Shown: positions 1-8,286 of the stretch, piece after piece
Position numbering within the stretch: the stretch's first letter is position 1
Layout of the letters: every line of letters begins with the position of its first letter
Source: Chloroflexota bacterium
GTDB taxonomy: Bacteria; Chloroflexota; Dehalococcoidia; JABGRK01
Reading direction: 5' to 3'
Length of the DNA: 64,000 nt
Assembly (NCBI GenBank): GCA_018648325.1
Contig: JABGRK010000011.1
Location: forward strand, 85,578-149,577
The notes under the pieces: model-generated
Told to the model about the DNA's origin: nothing
What the model saw: only the letters and a program-made list of their open reading frames with translations
Databases searched by the model: none
Made by a program: the position numbers and the translations under genes

Positions 1-495
1 TCTTTCAGCCGGCCTTTCTATTGGCCTCTCAACGTGTCTTTCAGCATATCTTTCAACAGGCCTTTCGATTGGCCTTTCAGCATGTCTTTCAATTGGCCTT
101 TCGATTGGCATTTCAAAACGTCTCTCAATCGGTGTTTCCATTGGTTTCTTCGCCACCACCTCTTCTATTTGCGGAGCTACGACTTCTACTGGCTTAGGCG
201 CTACTGCTCTGGTGCCTTTCCATTTGGATTTGTCCTTAAGCATCCATTTGCCTCTGCCGGTTTTTTTCTTGGATTCCAGCGCATTACGTTTGGATCGAGC
301 CATGTACGCCGCCTGATAAACCCTGTGATCAAAAGATCTGCGTCCCGATTGAGACACCTCTTCTCGTTCTTCAGTCGTAAGGTTAAAGCGATCAGCTAGT
401 CCGTCGATCAGGGCTTGTGGTTCTGCGGTTCCACCTGCTTTTTCCAATTCATCGATTAGTGCATCAACAATTTCAGTTTGATCGGGTATTGACAT
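1..495 (-). CDS. Mrr_N-like winged-helix protein with PxER tetrapeptide repeats (partial)
   Basis: The gene runs off the left edge; 165 codons are visible, starting at an ATG at 495 with GGAGG upstream. Residues about 8-90 resemble the N-terminal winged-helix domain of Mrr-type restriction proteins: a helix, an acidic helix around TEEREEV (41-47), then SGRRSFDHRV (50-59), a long helix and a basic end. From residue 122 the chain becomes a run of four-residue units (PIER, HAER, PVER, YAER, HVER, PAER) that is still going at the edge. The low-complexity tail is probably extended and highly charged. The Mrr_N match is by eye. No nuclease domain is visible, so a restriction role cannot be claimed; DNA binding is an inference. 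Confidence 0.75.
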   Translation of the reverse strand, partial: MSIPDQTEIVDALIDELEKAGGTAEPQALIDGLADRFNLTTEEREEVSQSGRRSFDHRVYQAAYMARSKRNALESKKKTGRGKWMLKDKSKWKGTRAVAPKPVEVVAPQIEEVVAKKPMETPIERRFEMPIERPIERHAERPIERPVERYAERHVERPIERPAER

Positions 496-718
496 AGGTC
501 CCGTGTGACCTCCTTCCCATCTTTTCGAGCGTTCAGCTTCGGAGCCAAATAGTAGCATATAATATCACGAAATGCAAGTCCAGATTGTTCATTGGCTCAA
601 AATACTTAAAAAGTTTTTGGATGCTGGTTGCACATCACGATTATTATCACGATGGAATGTAATATTAGTTGACTTGAACAACGCCGTCGTTATTTTTCAA
701 AGAAAATACTTATTTTAG

Positions 719-1804
719 TTGTGCAATATCACTCGTGAAAATTTCGAGAACTCACGTATGGTATGTGCATCTGTTTCATTAGCCAAGAGATATGTTGATG
801 AAAATGGCGGGGTTGACGAGATGCTTGGTGAGACAGAGAAGGCATGCTTGCAGGCTAAAGACCTGACACAGCAGCTGCTTACCTTCGCCAAGGGCGGTGC
901 TCCCATAAAATGACTTTCTTCTATTAAGGAACTCATAGTGGATACTTCCAATTTCGCTCTGGCCGGTTCCAACGTAAAATGTCAGTTTGAGATACCGGAT
1001 GACCTTAGAAGAGTGGAAGTAGATGAGGGACAGATAAGCCAGGTCATGAACAACCTTGTGATAAACGCATCCGAGGCCATGCCCGCCGGTGGTGTAATTA
1101 AAATCAAGGCGGAAAATGCATTAGATAAACCGGAAGATACACTACAACTGGCCGGTGATTCTTTTATCAGAATAGTTATATCCGATAAGGGTATTGGCAT
1201 ACCTCATGATTTTCTGAGCAGAATATTTGAGCCTTATTTTTCTACCAAAAAGAAGGGGAGTGGTCTTGGCCTGGCCACCAGTTACTCCATCATAAAGAGC
1301 CATGGGGGCAGTATTCGCGTCGAGTCTGAAATAGGCAAGGGCACCACGTTTATTATATACCTGCCTGCTTCCAGGAGGGCGAGTCCGGTAAAGAAAATCA
1401 AGCAGCATGATATACCTGTTGTGGGTAAGGGCAGAATTCTGGTGGTTGATGATGAAGAGGTTATCAGGATGTTACTAAGGCGCGTGCTCATTGATGCCGG
1501 TTACAAGGTAGAAACTGTTAGTGATGGCGCAGAGGCTATTGAGCTGTACACCGTGGCTATGGATACAGGTAATCCATTTAGCGCTGTAATAATGGATTTG
1601 ACTATACCCGGAGGTATGGGGGGCAAAGAGGCCGTTGGTAAAATACTTCAGATCGATCCAGGTGCCAAGGTTATAGCATCCAGCGGCTATTCCACCGATT
1701 CCATTCTCGCCGATTACGGCAAATACGGTTTTAGCGCTGTTGCCACCAAGCCGTATACACTGGGAGAGCTTGAGGCAACCCTGCAGCAGACGTTGCAGAG
1801 CTAG
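719..1804 (+). pseudogene. Hybrid histidine kinase remnant (in-frame stop, 5' truncated)
   Basis: The frame encodes the end of a HisKA domain (LTQQLLTFAKGGAP), an in-frame TGA at 911-913, and then the rest of a hybrid kinase in the same frame. Downstream are a HATPase domain with N box (NLVINASEA), G1 box (DKGIGIP) and G2 box (GSGLGLA), and a receiver domain (VVDDEE, phosphoacceptor D in MDLTIPGG, K in TKPY). The sensor region and the H box carrying the phosphorylated histidine are absent; homology starts near VSLAKRYV. A GTG at 938 could give a 288-residue HATPase-REC fragment, but without the H box it could not work as a normal kinase. I read it as a decaying gene. The first homologous codon cannot be fixed. 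Confidence 0.75.
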
Positions 1805-1860
1805 TCAATACGTTTTGTTTTAGGGGTCGTATGTTTATGTGCGGCCTCTTTACTCGTACC

Positions 1861-1890
1861 TTGACAGGCGTGTCGTTTTGCCCCTACTAT
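1861..1890 (+). promoter_or_regulatory. Sigma-70-like promoter before the AprAB-like pair
   Basis: TTGACA at 1861-1866 and TACTAT at 1885-1890 are separated by 18 bases. The -10 box lies about 40 bases before the ATG of the flavoprotein gene, and GGAGA precedes that ATG. The boxes are close to consensus; promoter activity is inferred. Confidence 0.5.
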
Positions 1891-1927
1891 TTCTTTTATA
1901 TACATGCCGGAAGGAGACGTTGTTTAG

Positions 1928-3886
1928 ATGAGTGAAGATAGTTCGTTTATCAAGTGGCCCTATCCAATACTTTATGAGCAAGAGGACGTAGTAAGCTCTG
2001 AAGTGCTTGTTTTGGGCGGAGGTATAGCTGGGTGCTGGGCGGCCATATCGGCAGCTCGTCAGGGAGCTAGTGTTGTCCTTGTGGATAAGGGTTGTGTCAT
2101 AAGAAGCGGATGCGGCGGTCCGGGCTGTGATCATTGGGCCTGGTCTGGAGATAATCCCGCCAGCACGCTTGATCCAGATCAAATGTCGCATGATTTGATG
2201 GAAGCCAGGAGCAACTGGACAAACGGTATTACATCGTATATCAATTGTGCATCGGGATATGAAACGCTGCTTGAATTGGAGCAGATGGGTGGCAAGATAA
2301 GGGACACCGAAGATGAATTCAAGGGAGCCCCTTTTCGTGATGAATCAACCAAAATGATGTATGCCTATGATTATGAGAACTGCACTATCCAGAGAGTTTG
2401 GGGACATAGCTTCAAGCCCGCGCTTCTTGAGGAACTAAAGCGTCTGGGCGTGAAGATATATGAGCGCTGTCAGGCAACCAGCCTGCTTACTGAAAATGGT
2501 AAACCTGGAACCAGAGTTATTGGTGCTACCGGGCTCAATGTTCAAACCGGTCAGTTCGTTATATTCAAGGCCAAGGCCACTGTAATGGCCATGGCAATGC
2601 CCACGCGTAACTGGGTGTTTTCCAGCGAGCATAGGGGTGTTTCTTCGTTCAAACCGATCGTGAATTCAGGCAATGGTCATGCCATGGCATGGCGTGCCGG
2701 TGCTACGCTTACCAATATGGAGCGTTCCATGGCTCTGTTGTTGGATGGGGCCAATACCTATCCGGCGTACGGTGATGGTAATAACAACAACACCTGGCAT
2801 CCCTGTAATATGGTTGATGCCGATGGTAAAGAGATACCCTGGGTCGATCGCGATGGCAAAGAGATTCCTGATGTAGAGTCTCGCAGTCTGCCATCACGAT
2901 TGGGGCAGGAAATGTTCCTGTTTGTACCGGGACTGGGAGGCAAGTCGGCATATGAATCCAAGCCTCCCATGTTGCTTCCTGATATACAGGAGCGTGTGCT
3001 TAAAGGTGAGTATAAGCTGCCTCTCTATGCGGATTTGACTACTATGCCCGATGATGAGCGTAGGGTTATCTGGGGAGTAATGGTTGGCAATGAATCCAAA
3101 ACAAAAACGCCTATTTTGAAAGTCTACTCGGATGCCGGTTTTGATCCTGAACAAGACCTGTTGCAAAGCTACTACATGTTGGGTGGCTCATCGATGATGC
3201 GTGAGCCGGGAAACATCAGGGAGAGAATGATATTCAGCGGTGGTGGAGGTGTGGTTGTCGACTGGAATCTGATGACAACTGTTGATGGGCTATTTGCCGC
3301 CGGTGAGCAGATATTCTCAACCAATGGTCACGCTTCAGCTGCTACTACAGGACGACATGTGGGTAAGCGTATGGTCGAGTACGCTGCAGATGTAAATCAG
3401 GCAGAACTAGAACGTGAGCAGATAGAAGAAGAGAAGAAACGTATTTACGCTCCAATCCATCGTGAAAATGGCGTTGATTGGAAGGAGTTCAATATGGGCT
3501 CCTGTCGTATTATGCAGAACTACTGCTCTGAGCATAAGACGGAAAGCCTGATGCAAATGGGGATTGATGTCCTCGATGAGTATGAGCGTGAAGAACTGCC
3601 AAATTTGTTCGCCGATAATCCGCATAAATTGGGCAGAACAGTGGATGTCATGGACATCATTACAGTCAACCGGCTTATCTTAAATGCCTGTATGATGCGT
3701 AAGGCAAGTAGTGCATACCTGAATTTCGACAGGCTGGACTATCCGCAAAAAGATCCGCCCGAGTGGCATAAATGGCTAACACTAAAACAGAAAAACGGCG
3801 TCATAGAGCGCGGTGAATTGCCGATAGATTACTGGGGTTCGCTTAAAGAGAACTATGAGGCTCACAGCGCAGGAAAGCGGGGTTAA
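1928..3886 (+). CDS. FAD-dependent oxidoreductase, fumarate/APS reductase flavoprotein family (AprA-like)
   Basis: A 652-residue flavoprotein with an N-terminal dinucleotide-binding motif GGGIAG (30-35) and a downstream acidic residue, in the fold shared by fumarate reductase and adenylylsulfate reductase alpha subunits. The region near residues 450-480 (GLFAAGEQIFSTNGHASAAT) is the usual C-terminal FAD-contacting segment. No signal peptide or Tat motif is present, so it is cytoplasmic. The next gene, four bases downstream, encodes a small two-cluster ferredoxin, as AprB follows AprA, so the two probably form one enzyme. The substrate is not evident. True sulfate reducers carry sat, aprAB and qmo together, and none of the other members is in this window. 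A related fumarate-reductase-like activity is possible. Confidence 0.8.
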   Translation: MSEDSSFIKWPYPILYEQEDVVSSEVLVLGGGIAGCWAAISAARQGASVVLVDKGCVIRSGCGGPGCDHWAWSGDNPASTLDPDQMSHDLMEARSNWTNGITSYINCASGYETLLELEQMGGKIRDTEDEFKGAPFRDESTKMMYAYDYENCTIQRVWGHSFKPALLEELKRLGVKIYERCQATSLLTENGKPGTRVIGATGLNVQTGQFVIFKAKATVMAMAMPTRNWVFSSEHRGVSSFKPIVNSGNGHAMAWRAGATLTNMERSMALLLDGANTYPAYGDGNNNNTWHPCNMVDADGKEIPWVDRDGKEIPDVESRSLPSRLGQEMFLFVPGLGGKSAYESKPPMLLPDIQERVLKGEYKLPLYADLTTMPDDERRVIWGVMVGNESKTKTPILKVYSDAGFDPEQDLLQSYYMLGGSSMMREPGNIRERMIFSGGGGVVVDWNLMTTVDGLFAAGEQIFSTNGHASAATTGRHVGKRMVEYAADVNQAELEREQIEEEKKRIYAPIHRENGVDWKEFNMGSCRIMQNYCSEHKTESLMQMGIDVLDEYEREELPNLFADNPHKLGRTVDVMDIITVNRLILNACMMRKASSAYLNFDRLDYPQKDPPEWHKWLTLKQKNGVIERGELPIDYWGSLKENYEAHSAGKRG

Positions 3887-3890
3887 TGAT

Positions 3891-4196
3891 ATGAGTAAAT
3901 ATGATAAGCAAGTGTATGCAAAACCAAACCAGGTAACCCCGGCAAGGCCTGCTATATTCAATGAGGACCTTTGTACCGGATGCAACGCCTGTATGGCTGC
4001 CTGTCAGGCAGATGTTTTTATCCCAAACCCGGTTGAAGGGAAGCCGCCAATTATACTTTTCCCTGACGAGTGCTATTATGACGGTTGTTGTGTTGAAGAA
4101 TGTCCTGTTGAAGGTGCTATTAGGCTTAACCACCCGCTTATGCAGAAGGTACGCTGGAAGCGCAAAGCTACCGGTGAGACCTTCAGAGTTAAATAA
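3891..4196 (+). CDS. Two-cluster ferredoxin subunit (AprB-like)
   Basis: A 101-residue protein, probably the electron-transfer partner of the preceding flavoprotein. The ATG at 3891 is chosen because it lies four bases after the upstream stop. The first cluster motif is standard: C28, C31, C34, C38. The second is not: C61, then Asp at position 64 where the second cysteine is expected, an extra C66, then C67 and C71-P. This gives the C-x2-D-x2-C-x3-CP pattern known from aspartate-ligated ferredoxins of hyperthermophiles. An Asp ligand or a [3Fe-4S] cluster is therefore likely, which would change its potential. The assignment to a ferredoxin is firm; the partnership rests on context. Confidence 0.85.
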   Translation: MSKYDKQVYAKPNQVTPARPAIFNEDLCTGCNACMAACQADVFIPNPVEGKPPIILFPDECYYDGCCVEECPVEGAIRLNHPLMQKVRWKRKATGETFRVK

Positions 4197-4303
4197 CTTA
4201 TCAAGCAGTTAAAGAAATCGGGCAGCTTTTGCGGTCCGATTCCCTTGCCCGACAGCAGTTATTCAGGTACAATCTATGAAAATTCAAGATGGTTTGAGGA
4301 GTT

Positions 4304-4846
4304 ATGGAAGTAATAGCACTTGTAGGCATGGCTGGTTCCGGTAAATCGGAGGTGTCACGAGTATTTGAAGATGCTGGTTTTAAGCGTGTCAGGTTTGGCG
4401 ATGTCACTGACGAGGAGATCAAAAGACGTGGTCTTGAACTGAACGAGACAAACGAACGACAGGTCAGGGAACATCTGCGTCAGGATTATGGTAAGGCGGT
4501 TTACGCCATATTGAGCATTCCTAAAATCGACAAGTATCTGGTCTCATCAGACGTAATAATCGACGGCCTTTATTCCTGGGAAGAGTATAATGTGCTCAGG
4601 GAGAAATACGCCGATAACCTGATCCTTGTGCTGGTGCATTCATCACCCAAAACAAGGTATGCCAGACTGGCGCAAAGGCCTATACGCCCGCTTACAAAGC
4701 AAGAAGGCCAGAGCCGTGATGCCGCCGAGATAGAAAACATCAACAAGGGCGGGCCCATCGCCATGGCCGATCACGTTATCATCAACGAATCCAGCATGGA
4801 GCAAATGACACAAGACACCGAAAGGATTATTACAAAACTTAAATGA
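4304..4846 (+). CDS. P-loop nucleoside/dephospho-CoA kinase-like ATPase
   Basis: A 180-residue protein with a Walker A motif GMAGSGKS near residue 8 and the overall pattern of small AAA_18/UPF0200-type kinases related to dephospho-CoA kinase. The C-terminal segment (DHVIINESS) matches the region that contacts the base in such kinases. It overlaps the following dCMP deaminase gene by four bases (ATGA), so the two are translationally coupled. Together they suggest a role in nucleotide metabolism, but the substrate cannot be read from sequence. Classical bacterial CoaE is about 200 residues; this one looks more like the archaeal type. Confidence 0.65.
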   Translation: MEVIALVGMAGSGKSEVSRVFEDAGFKRVRFGDVTDEEIKRRGLELNETNERQVREHLRQDYGKAVYAILSIPKIDKYLVSSDVIIDGLYSWEEYNVLREKYADNLILVLVHSSPKTRYARLAQRPIRPLTKQEGQSRDAAEIENINKGGPIAMADHVIINESSMEQMTQDTERIITKLK

Positions 4847-5325
4847 GTGAGATAAAAAGACCGGATATCGACGAATACTTTCTTAAAATAGCCTCTGTTG
4901 TAGCGGAGCGTGCTACCTGCCGTCGTCATCATATTGGCGCGGTGGCGGTAAAAGACAAGCATATACTGTCCACCGGCTACAACGGCGCCGCTGCCGGGAC
5001 AAAAGATTGTCTGGAACTTGGCTGTCTTCGTGATGAGCTGGGCATCCCGTCGGGAACAAGGGCTGAGATTTGCCGAGCCATTCATGCCGAGCAGAACGCT
5101 ATTATTCAGGCTGCGCTGCACGGGATCAGTCTGGACGGCGCCACCATTTACTGCACTCACTCACCCTGCATACTGTGCGCCAAGATGATGGCCAATGCCA
5201 GGATAAAGCGGGTGGTTACATATCACAGTTATGCCGACAGGTCTTTTATCGATCTTTTCGACGAGGTTGGAATTGAGTATGAGCTGCTGCCCGCCCCGTC
5301 CTCAGAGATAATCAATTTGGAGTAG
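4843..5325 (+). CDS. dCMP deaminase family protein
   Basis: A 160-residue zinc-dependent cytidine/deoxycytidylate deaminase. It carries the HAE motif (IHAEQNA), giving one zinc ligand and the catalytic Glu, and the PCxxC motif (PCILCAKMM), giving two zinc cysteines. The family converts dCMP to dUMP and so feeds thymidylate synthesis; a thymidylate synthase gene lies 8 kb away at 13003. The start overlaps the stop of the upstream kinase gene. Length and motifs fit the ComEB/dCMP deaminase group. Confidence 0.88.
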   Translation: MSEIKRPDIDEYFLKIASVVAERATCRRHHIGAVAVKDKHILSTGYNGAAAGTKDCLELGCLRDELGIPSGTRAEICRAIHAEQNAIIQAALHGISLDGATIYCTHSPCILCAKMMANARIKRVVTYHSYADRSFIDLFDEVGIEYELLPAPSSEIINLE

Positions 5326-5339
5326 GGCGTATTTTTTAG

Positions 5340-5678
5340 CTAGTGTCTTTTCTTTTTCTTCTTTTTGGACGTGTTACGTTCTGCCTCTGATAGTTCGCCG
5401 TTTTCTTCTGCCTCGATCACCCGGCGTTTGGTGAACATTCCCTTGCACTTCTTGTTCAGGCACTCGTATACTTCGTTTTGGGAGTTAAAGAATAGCGATG
5501 GACGCCCGCATTTAAGACATTTCTTTAGCTCATGAGTTACCTCTGGGACGACTTTGGGCTTGAAATCATCAAAGGCGCACTGCTGGCATCCGAACTCGAT
5601 ATAGTAGTAGGTCTGGTGCTCGGTGCAGTACCTCTGGTCTGTTTTCTTATTTGAATGTCGCTCTTCTTCTCTGGACAT
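5340..5678 (-). CDS. Zinc-ribbon protein of unknown function
   Basis: A 112-residue protein with three cysteine pairs: a CTEH/CQQC pair near residues 18-37, CLKC (55-58), and CLNKKC further on. These would form two small zinc ribbons. The C-terminus is a lysine-rich tail (TSKKKKKKRH) that suggests nucleic-acid contact. It lies downstream of the RdhA/QueG-like gene on the same strand and is probably its operon partner. No specific family is recognised. Confidence 0.6.
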   Translation of the reverse strand: MSREEERHSNKKTDQRYCTEHQTYYYIEFGCQQCAFDDFKPKVVPEVTHELKKCLKCGRPSLFFNSQNEVYECLNKKCKGMFTKRRVIEAEENGELSEAERNTSKKKKKKRH

Positions 5679-5778
5679 GTCAATTACTCCTGCGATTAGA
5701 ACTCATTATATATCATTGATGGATGGCGAAGATACAAACTCGACCGAAGACGCTGTTGTGGTTGTCGCTTGTAGTATT

Positions 5779-7008
5779 CTACCGTGCAACTGTTGGTTCG
5801 GTAGCCAGCTCGGCCATTTTCTGGTAGAAGTCTTTAGCAGCGTGCTTTCTTCTAACGCCCTGATTAACGCATACGGAAACACATCGGGCGCAAGACCATT
5901 CGGGGAAGAGGCCGGCCATCTGCCCTCTTTCATCACAGCACTTACCGTGGTCGAACTGGAGCTGACCCTCCCAGAAGCGGTGTTTCTGTCTGGCTACATC
6001 TTCTGCATAGATGCCTGTAGGGGCTGGGACAGAACTGGGTTGTGCTCCGGAGGGGCAGTTCTCAATGCACCTGCCGCAGCCTTTGCTATTCTGGGGTATG
6101 TAAGAGCAAAAACGGTATTGGTTAACCTCCGGGTCGGTATTGGTGAAGTCGCTTAGTTTAAAGAGAAAGTTACGCCAGGCAGCAGAGGGATAGATTATGC
6201 CGTCACTGCCGTCAGTAACCAGTTCCTGTGTGTCAAATAAGATGATCGACCTTACAGGCCCGGCAAAGCGCTGGACTTTATTGTCGATAAGTTCGTCGCG
6301 GAAGACAAATCTGCCTGTGCCAAACTGTGCCAGCCCCGTGAGAACGGCAATGCTCTTCTGGGGAAAGTTGCCACCTTTCCTTGGGCCATGAGAATCCCCC
6401 TGATGGGTTAAAGGTATGCTTTCTGTAGAAATATTGGCAACGTTGTTGTTATTCATGACCAGTACAACATTATCATCGGCTACCAGTTCGATGGCTGCTC
6501 TGGTGGTGGCCATATCAAGCATTTTATTTACGTCCTCATACATTCTGGCCAGGGGATGAGAGGAGCCCTTTTTCTTCTTACTGACTTGGTCAGTATAATC
6601 GCCGGTGATCTGATGGGAAAAGGGCAGCATGACCGAGGCGATGACAACCCGCCGGTAGTTTCGTCGGGCAAAATCGAATGAACGGGGTATCTTGAAGATG
6701 GTGGGGCGGCCAGTTTCATCAACCTTTTCTTTTGTGCGGTTAGCGTAGAACTCCCATAGTTCGGGTAGTCCAGCCGGATAAAGGCCAACCAAAGCCGGGT
6801 TTCTCAGTCCCTCCCACAAGTCGTAGTCCAGAGGGACATTAGCCAACCCCAGTTTGACCAGCGGCTGGCCACTGGTATCGGTGGCGTATTTTGTCTTATC
6901 CGGGCTTCTCTGAAACTCTGGCTCTTCCTGAACTTCTGTTATTTTCTCCGTAAATAGCTCGGCGAGCCGGTTGAGGGTAAAACTGGTTCCCATTGATTGA
7001 CCACCCAT
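5779..7008 (-). CDS. RdhA/QueG-like double-cluster Fe-S protein
   Basis: A 409-residue protein whose C-terminal third holds two Fe-S motifs: C311-x2-C314-x3-C318-P with a distant C301 in place of the expected -3 cysteine, and C357/C358, then C373-x2-C376-x3-C380. The preceding stretch (VLTGLAQFGTGRFV, then VRSIILFDT) resembles the core just before the clusters in epoxyqueuosine reductase and reductive dehalogenases, which bind cobamide. There is no Tat signal and no adjacent RdhB anchor, so a respiratory dehalogenase is unlikely. The second Met (start 6993) is preceded by GGTGG and may be the real start. An SAM methyltransferase gene lies 39 bases upstream. Superfamily placement is by eye; the reaction is unknown. 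Confidence 0.55.
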   Translation of the reverse strand: MGGQSMGTSFTLNRLAELFTEKITEVQEEPEFQRSPDKTKYATDTSGQPLVKLGLANVPLDYDLWEGLRNPALVGLYPAGLPELWEFYANRTKEKVDETGRPTIFKIPRSFDFARRNYRRVVIASVMLPFSHQITGDYTDQVSKKKKGSSHPLARMYEDVNKMLDMATTRAAIELVADDNVVLVMNNNNVANISTESIPLTHQGDSHGPRKGGNFPQKSIAVLTGLAQFGTGRFVFRDELIDNKVQRFAGPVRSIILFDTQELVTDGSDGIIYPSAAWRNFLFKLSDFTNTDPEVNQYRFCSYIPQNSKGCGRCIENCPSGAQPSSVPAPTGIYAEDVARQKHRFWEGQLQFDHGKCCDERGQMAGLFPEWSCARCVSVCVNQGVRRKHAAKDFYQKMAELATEPTVAR

Positions 7009-7047
7009 TTAGTTACAAATTTTCGGAAAATGTATTAGCGGATTACA

Positions 7048-7800
7048 TTAAATTGGGATTTTCTTTTTTTTTCTGATAACCATGGCGGAGCAGGTTATTT
7101 TGGTTTCCAGCACATCGTTTTCTTCTTCCTGCTTCGCTATATAATCAAGGAAAAGGCTGGTTTTATGCGGCTCCCTTACGATTAGCTCCTGACATCGTGC
7201 TTTTAGTTTGTTGAAGATGAAGTCATCGGATTCCTTAATCTCATCCACGCTGGTAAAGGCCTCATCTATCAGCTTCATTCCTGCATTATCGATGTGTTTC
7301 ATTACCGTCGACTTTTTCTGTATAAGCGAGTGTGAATAGCTGCTGTCGTTTTCGATATAGCCGTCATCCAGTATTATCAGGCCATTTGGTGTAAGGCACG
7401 TTTTTAGGATCGTTAGCGTTTGTAAATGATTGCCGAACACGGGGCCGATGGAACCGAGAACGATGATGTCGAAGCCTTTTAGGTCGTCAACCATGGTTCT
7501 GATATCACCGACCTCGAAATGGCAGTACTGCTCAACGCCGTACTCTTTGGCTTTGCCTTTTGCTTCGTCGATGAACACCGGTATGGCGTCTATGCCATGA
7601 CAGTGGCACCCAAACGCCTTTGCCACTTTTACGGAAACGGCGCCCTTACCGCAGCCCAGATCGAGCACCTTCAGATTTGCATGATTGCCGACGTGCTTAC
7701 GCATTAGATCGATGACGATTGAAGGCGACGTGCCTATCTCCCATGTGTCCTGCAATATATAAGGCAGGTAGGGGAACAGAGCAACGTCCGTTCCATCCAT
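7048..7800 (-). CDS. Class I SAM-dependent methyltransferase
   Basis: A 250-residue protein with motif I LDLGCGKG near residue 46, followed by an acidic residue in GIDAI and motif IV-like IIVLGSIGP. This is the standard Rossmann methyltransferase fold. The substrate is not identifiable. It is followed after 39 bases by the RdhA/QueG-like gene, so co-transcription is likely. Confidence 0.8.
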   Translation of the reverse strand: MDGTDVALFPYLPYILQDTWEIGTSPSIVIDLMRKHVGNHANLKVLDLGCGKGAVSVKVAKAFGCHCHGIDAIPVFIDEAKGKAKEYGVEQYCHFEVGDIRTMVDDLKGFDIIVLGSIGPVFGNHLQTLTILKTCLTPNGLIILDDGYIENDSSYSHSLIQKKSTVMKHIDNAGMKLIDEAFTSVDEIKESDDFIFNKLKARCQELIVREPHKTSLFLDYIAKQEEENDVLETKITCSAMVIRKKKKIPI

Positions 7801-7873
7801 GGCTATTACTACGCTTTATTCAACGGATTTCATATTTTATACCACCCCACACACCAGCTCAGACGAAAACGCT

Positions 7874-8236
7874 TTATTCGGTTTTCTCGTCATTATCCAC
7901 AGTTGTTACTGTAGTAATGGTTTTGATACTCTTCTTTCTCTTTTTCTTCGCTCCGTACCCGCTACCGCTGAAAACAATGACTATACCGAGCATGAACCCG
8001 AAGTCGTACCAGTTACCGCTGTTGTACACCTCATACACGCTGACCTTATCAGTGAACAGCGAGATGATAAAGGTAACACATGCGATAAGCCCGTGCCACA
8101 AACCCAGCCAGAAACCGGAGATTTGACCACCCGGATCGGTCGTACCTGCGGTAGGATTGGTACCACCGGCACAGCTGGTAAACAGTAACGTGGTAAGGAT
8201 TACGATAGATACGAGAAATAAGTGCTTCTTCTTCAT
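7874..8236 (-). CDS. Small lipoprotein with membrane segments
   Basis: A 120-residue protein starting at the ATG at 8236, preceded by AGGAGG. It opens with a lipoprotein signal peptide: MKKK, a hydrophobic stretch and a lipobox ending FTSC, with acylated Cys near residue 22. After a Gly/Thr-rich linker come two hydrophobic segments (around FWLGLWHGLIACVTF and FGFMLGIVIVFSG) and a basic tail KKKRKK. The segment pattern resembles small lipoproteins of unknown function found in anaerobes. No enzymatic motif is seen. Confidence 0.7.
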   Translation of the reverse strand: MKKKHLFLVSIVILTTLLFTSCAGGTNPTAGTTDPGGQISGFWLGLWHGLIACVTFIISLFTDKVSVYEVYNSGNWYDFGFMLGIVIVFSGSGYGAKKKRKKSIKTITTVTTVDNDEKTE

Positions 8237-8286
8237 AGGTCTTCCTCCTGATTTAATTATATTAATCAACTGATTCAATCTTCGTA

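Noticed and set aside
1-140. Short repeats at the left edge that could be read as a CRISPR array
   Set aside because: The repeat period is 12 bases in a single coding frame, with no spacers; it codes for a tetrapeptide repeat.
34-399. Plus-strand open frame of 121 residues at the left edge
   Set aside because: It is the reverse reading of the minus-strand repeat-tailed gene, which has a ribosome-binding site and a clear N-terminal domain.
911-913. In-frame TGA as a selenocysteine or other recoding site
   Set aside because: The position is not a redox active site, and no stem-loop of the expected kind follows it. It sits in a gene that also lacks its sensor and H box.
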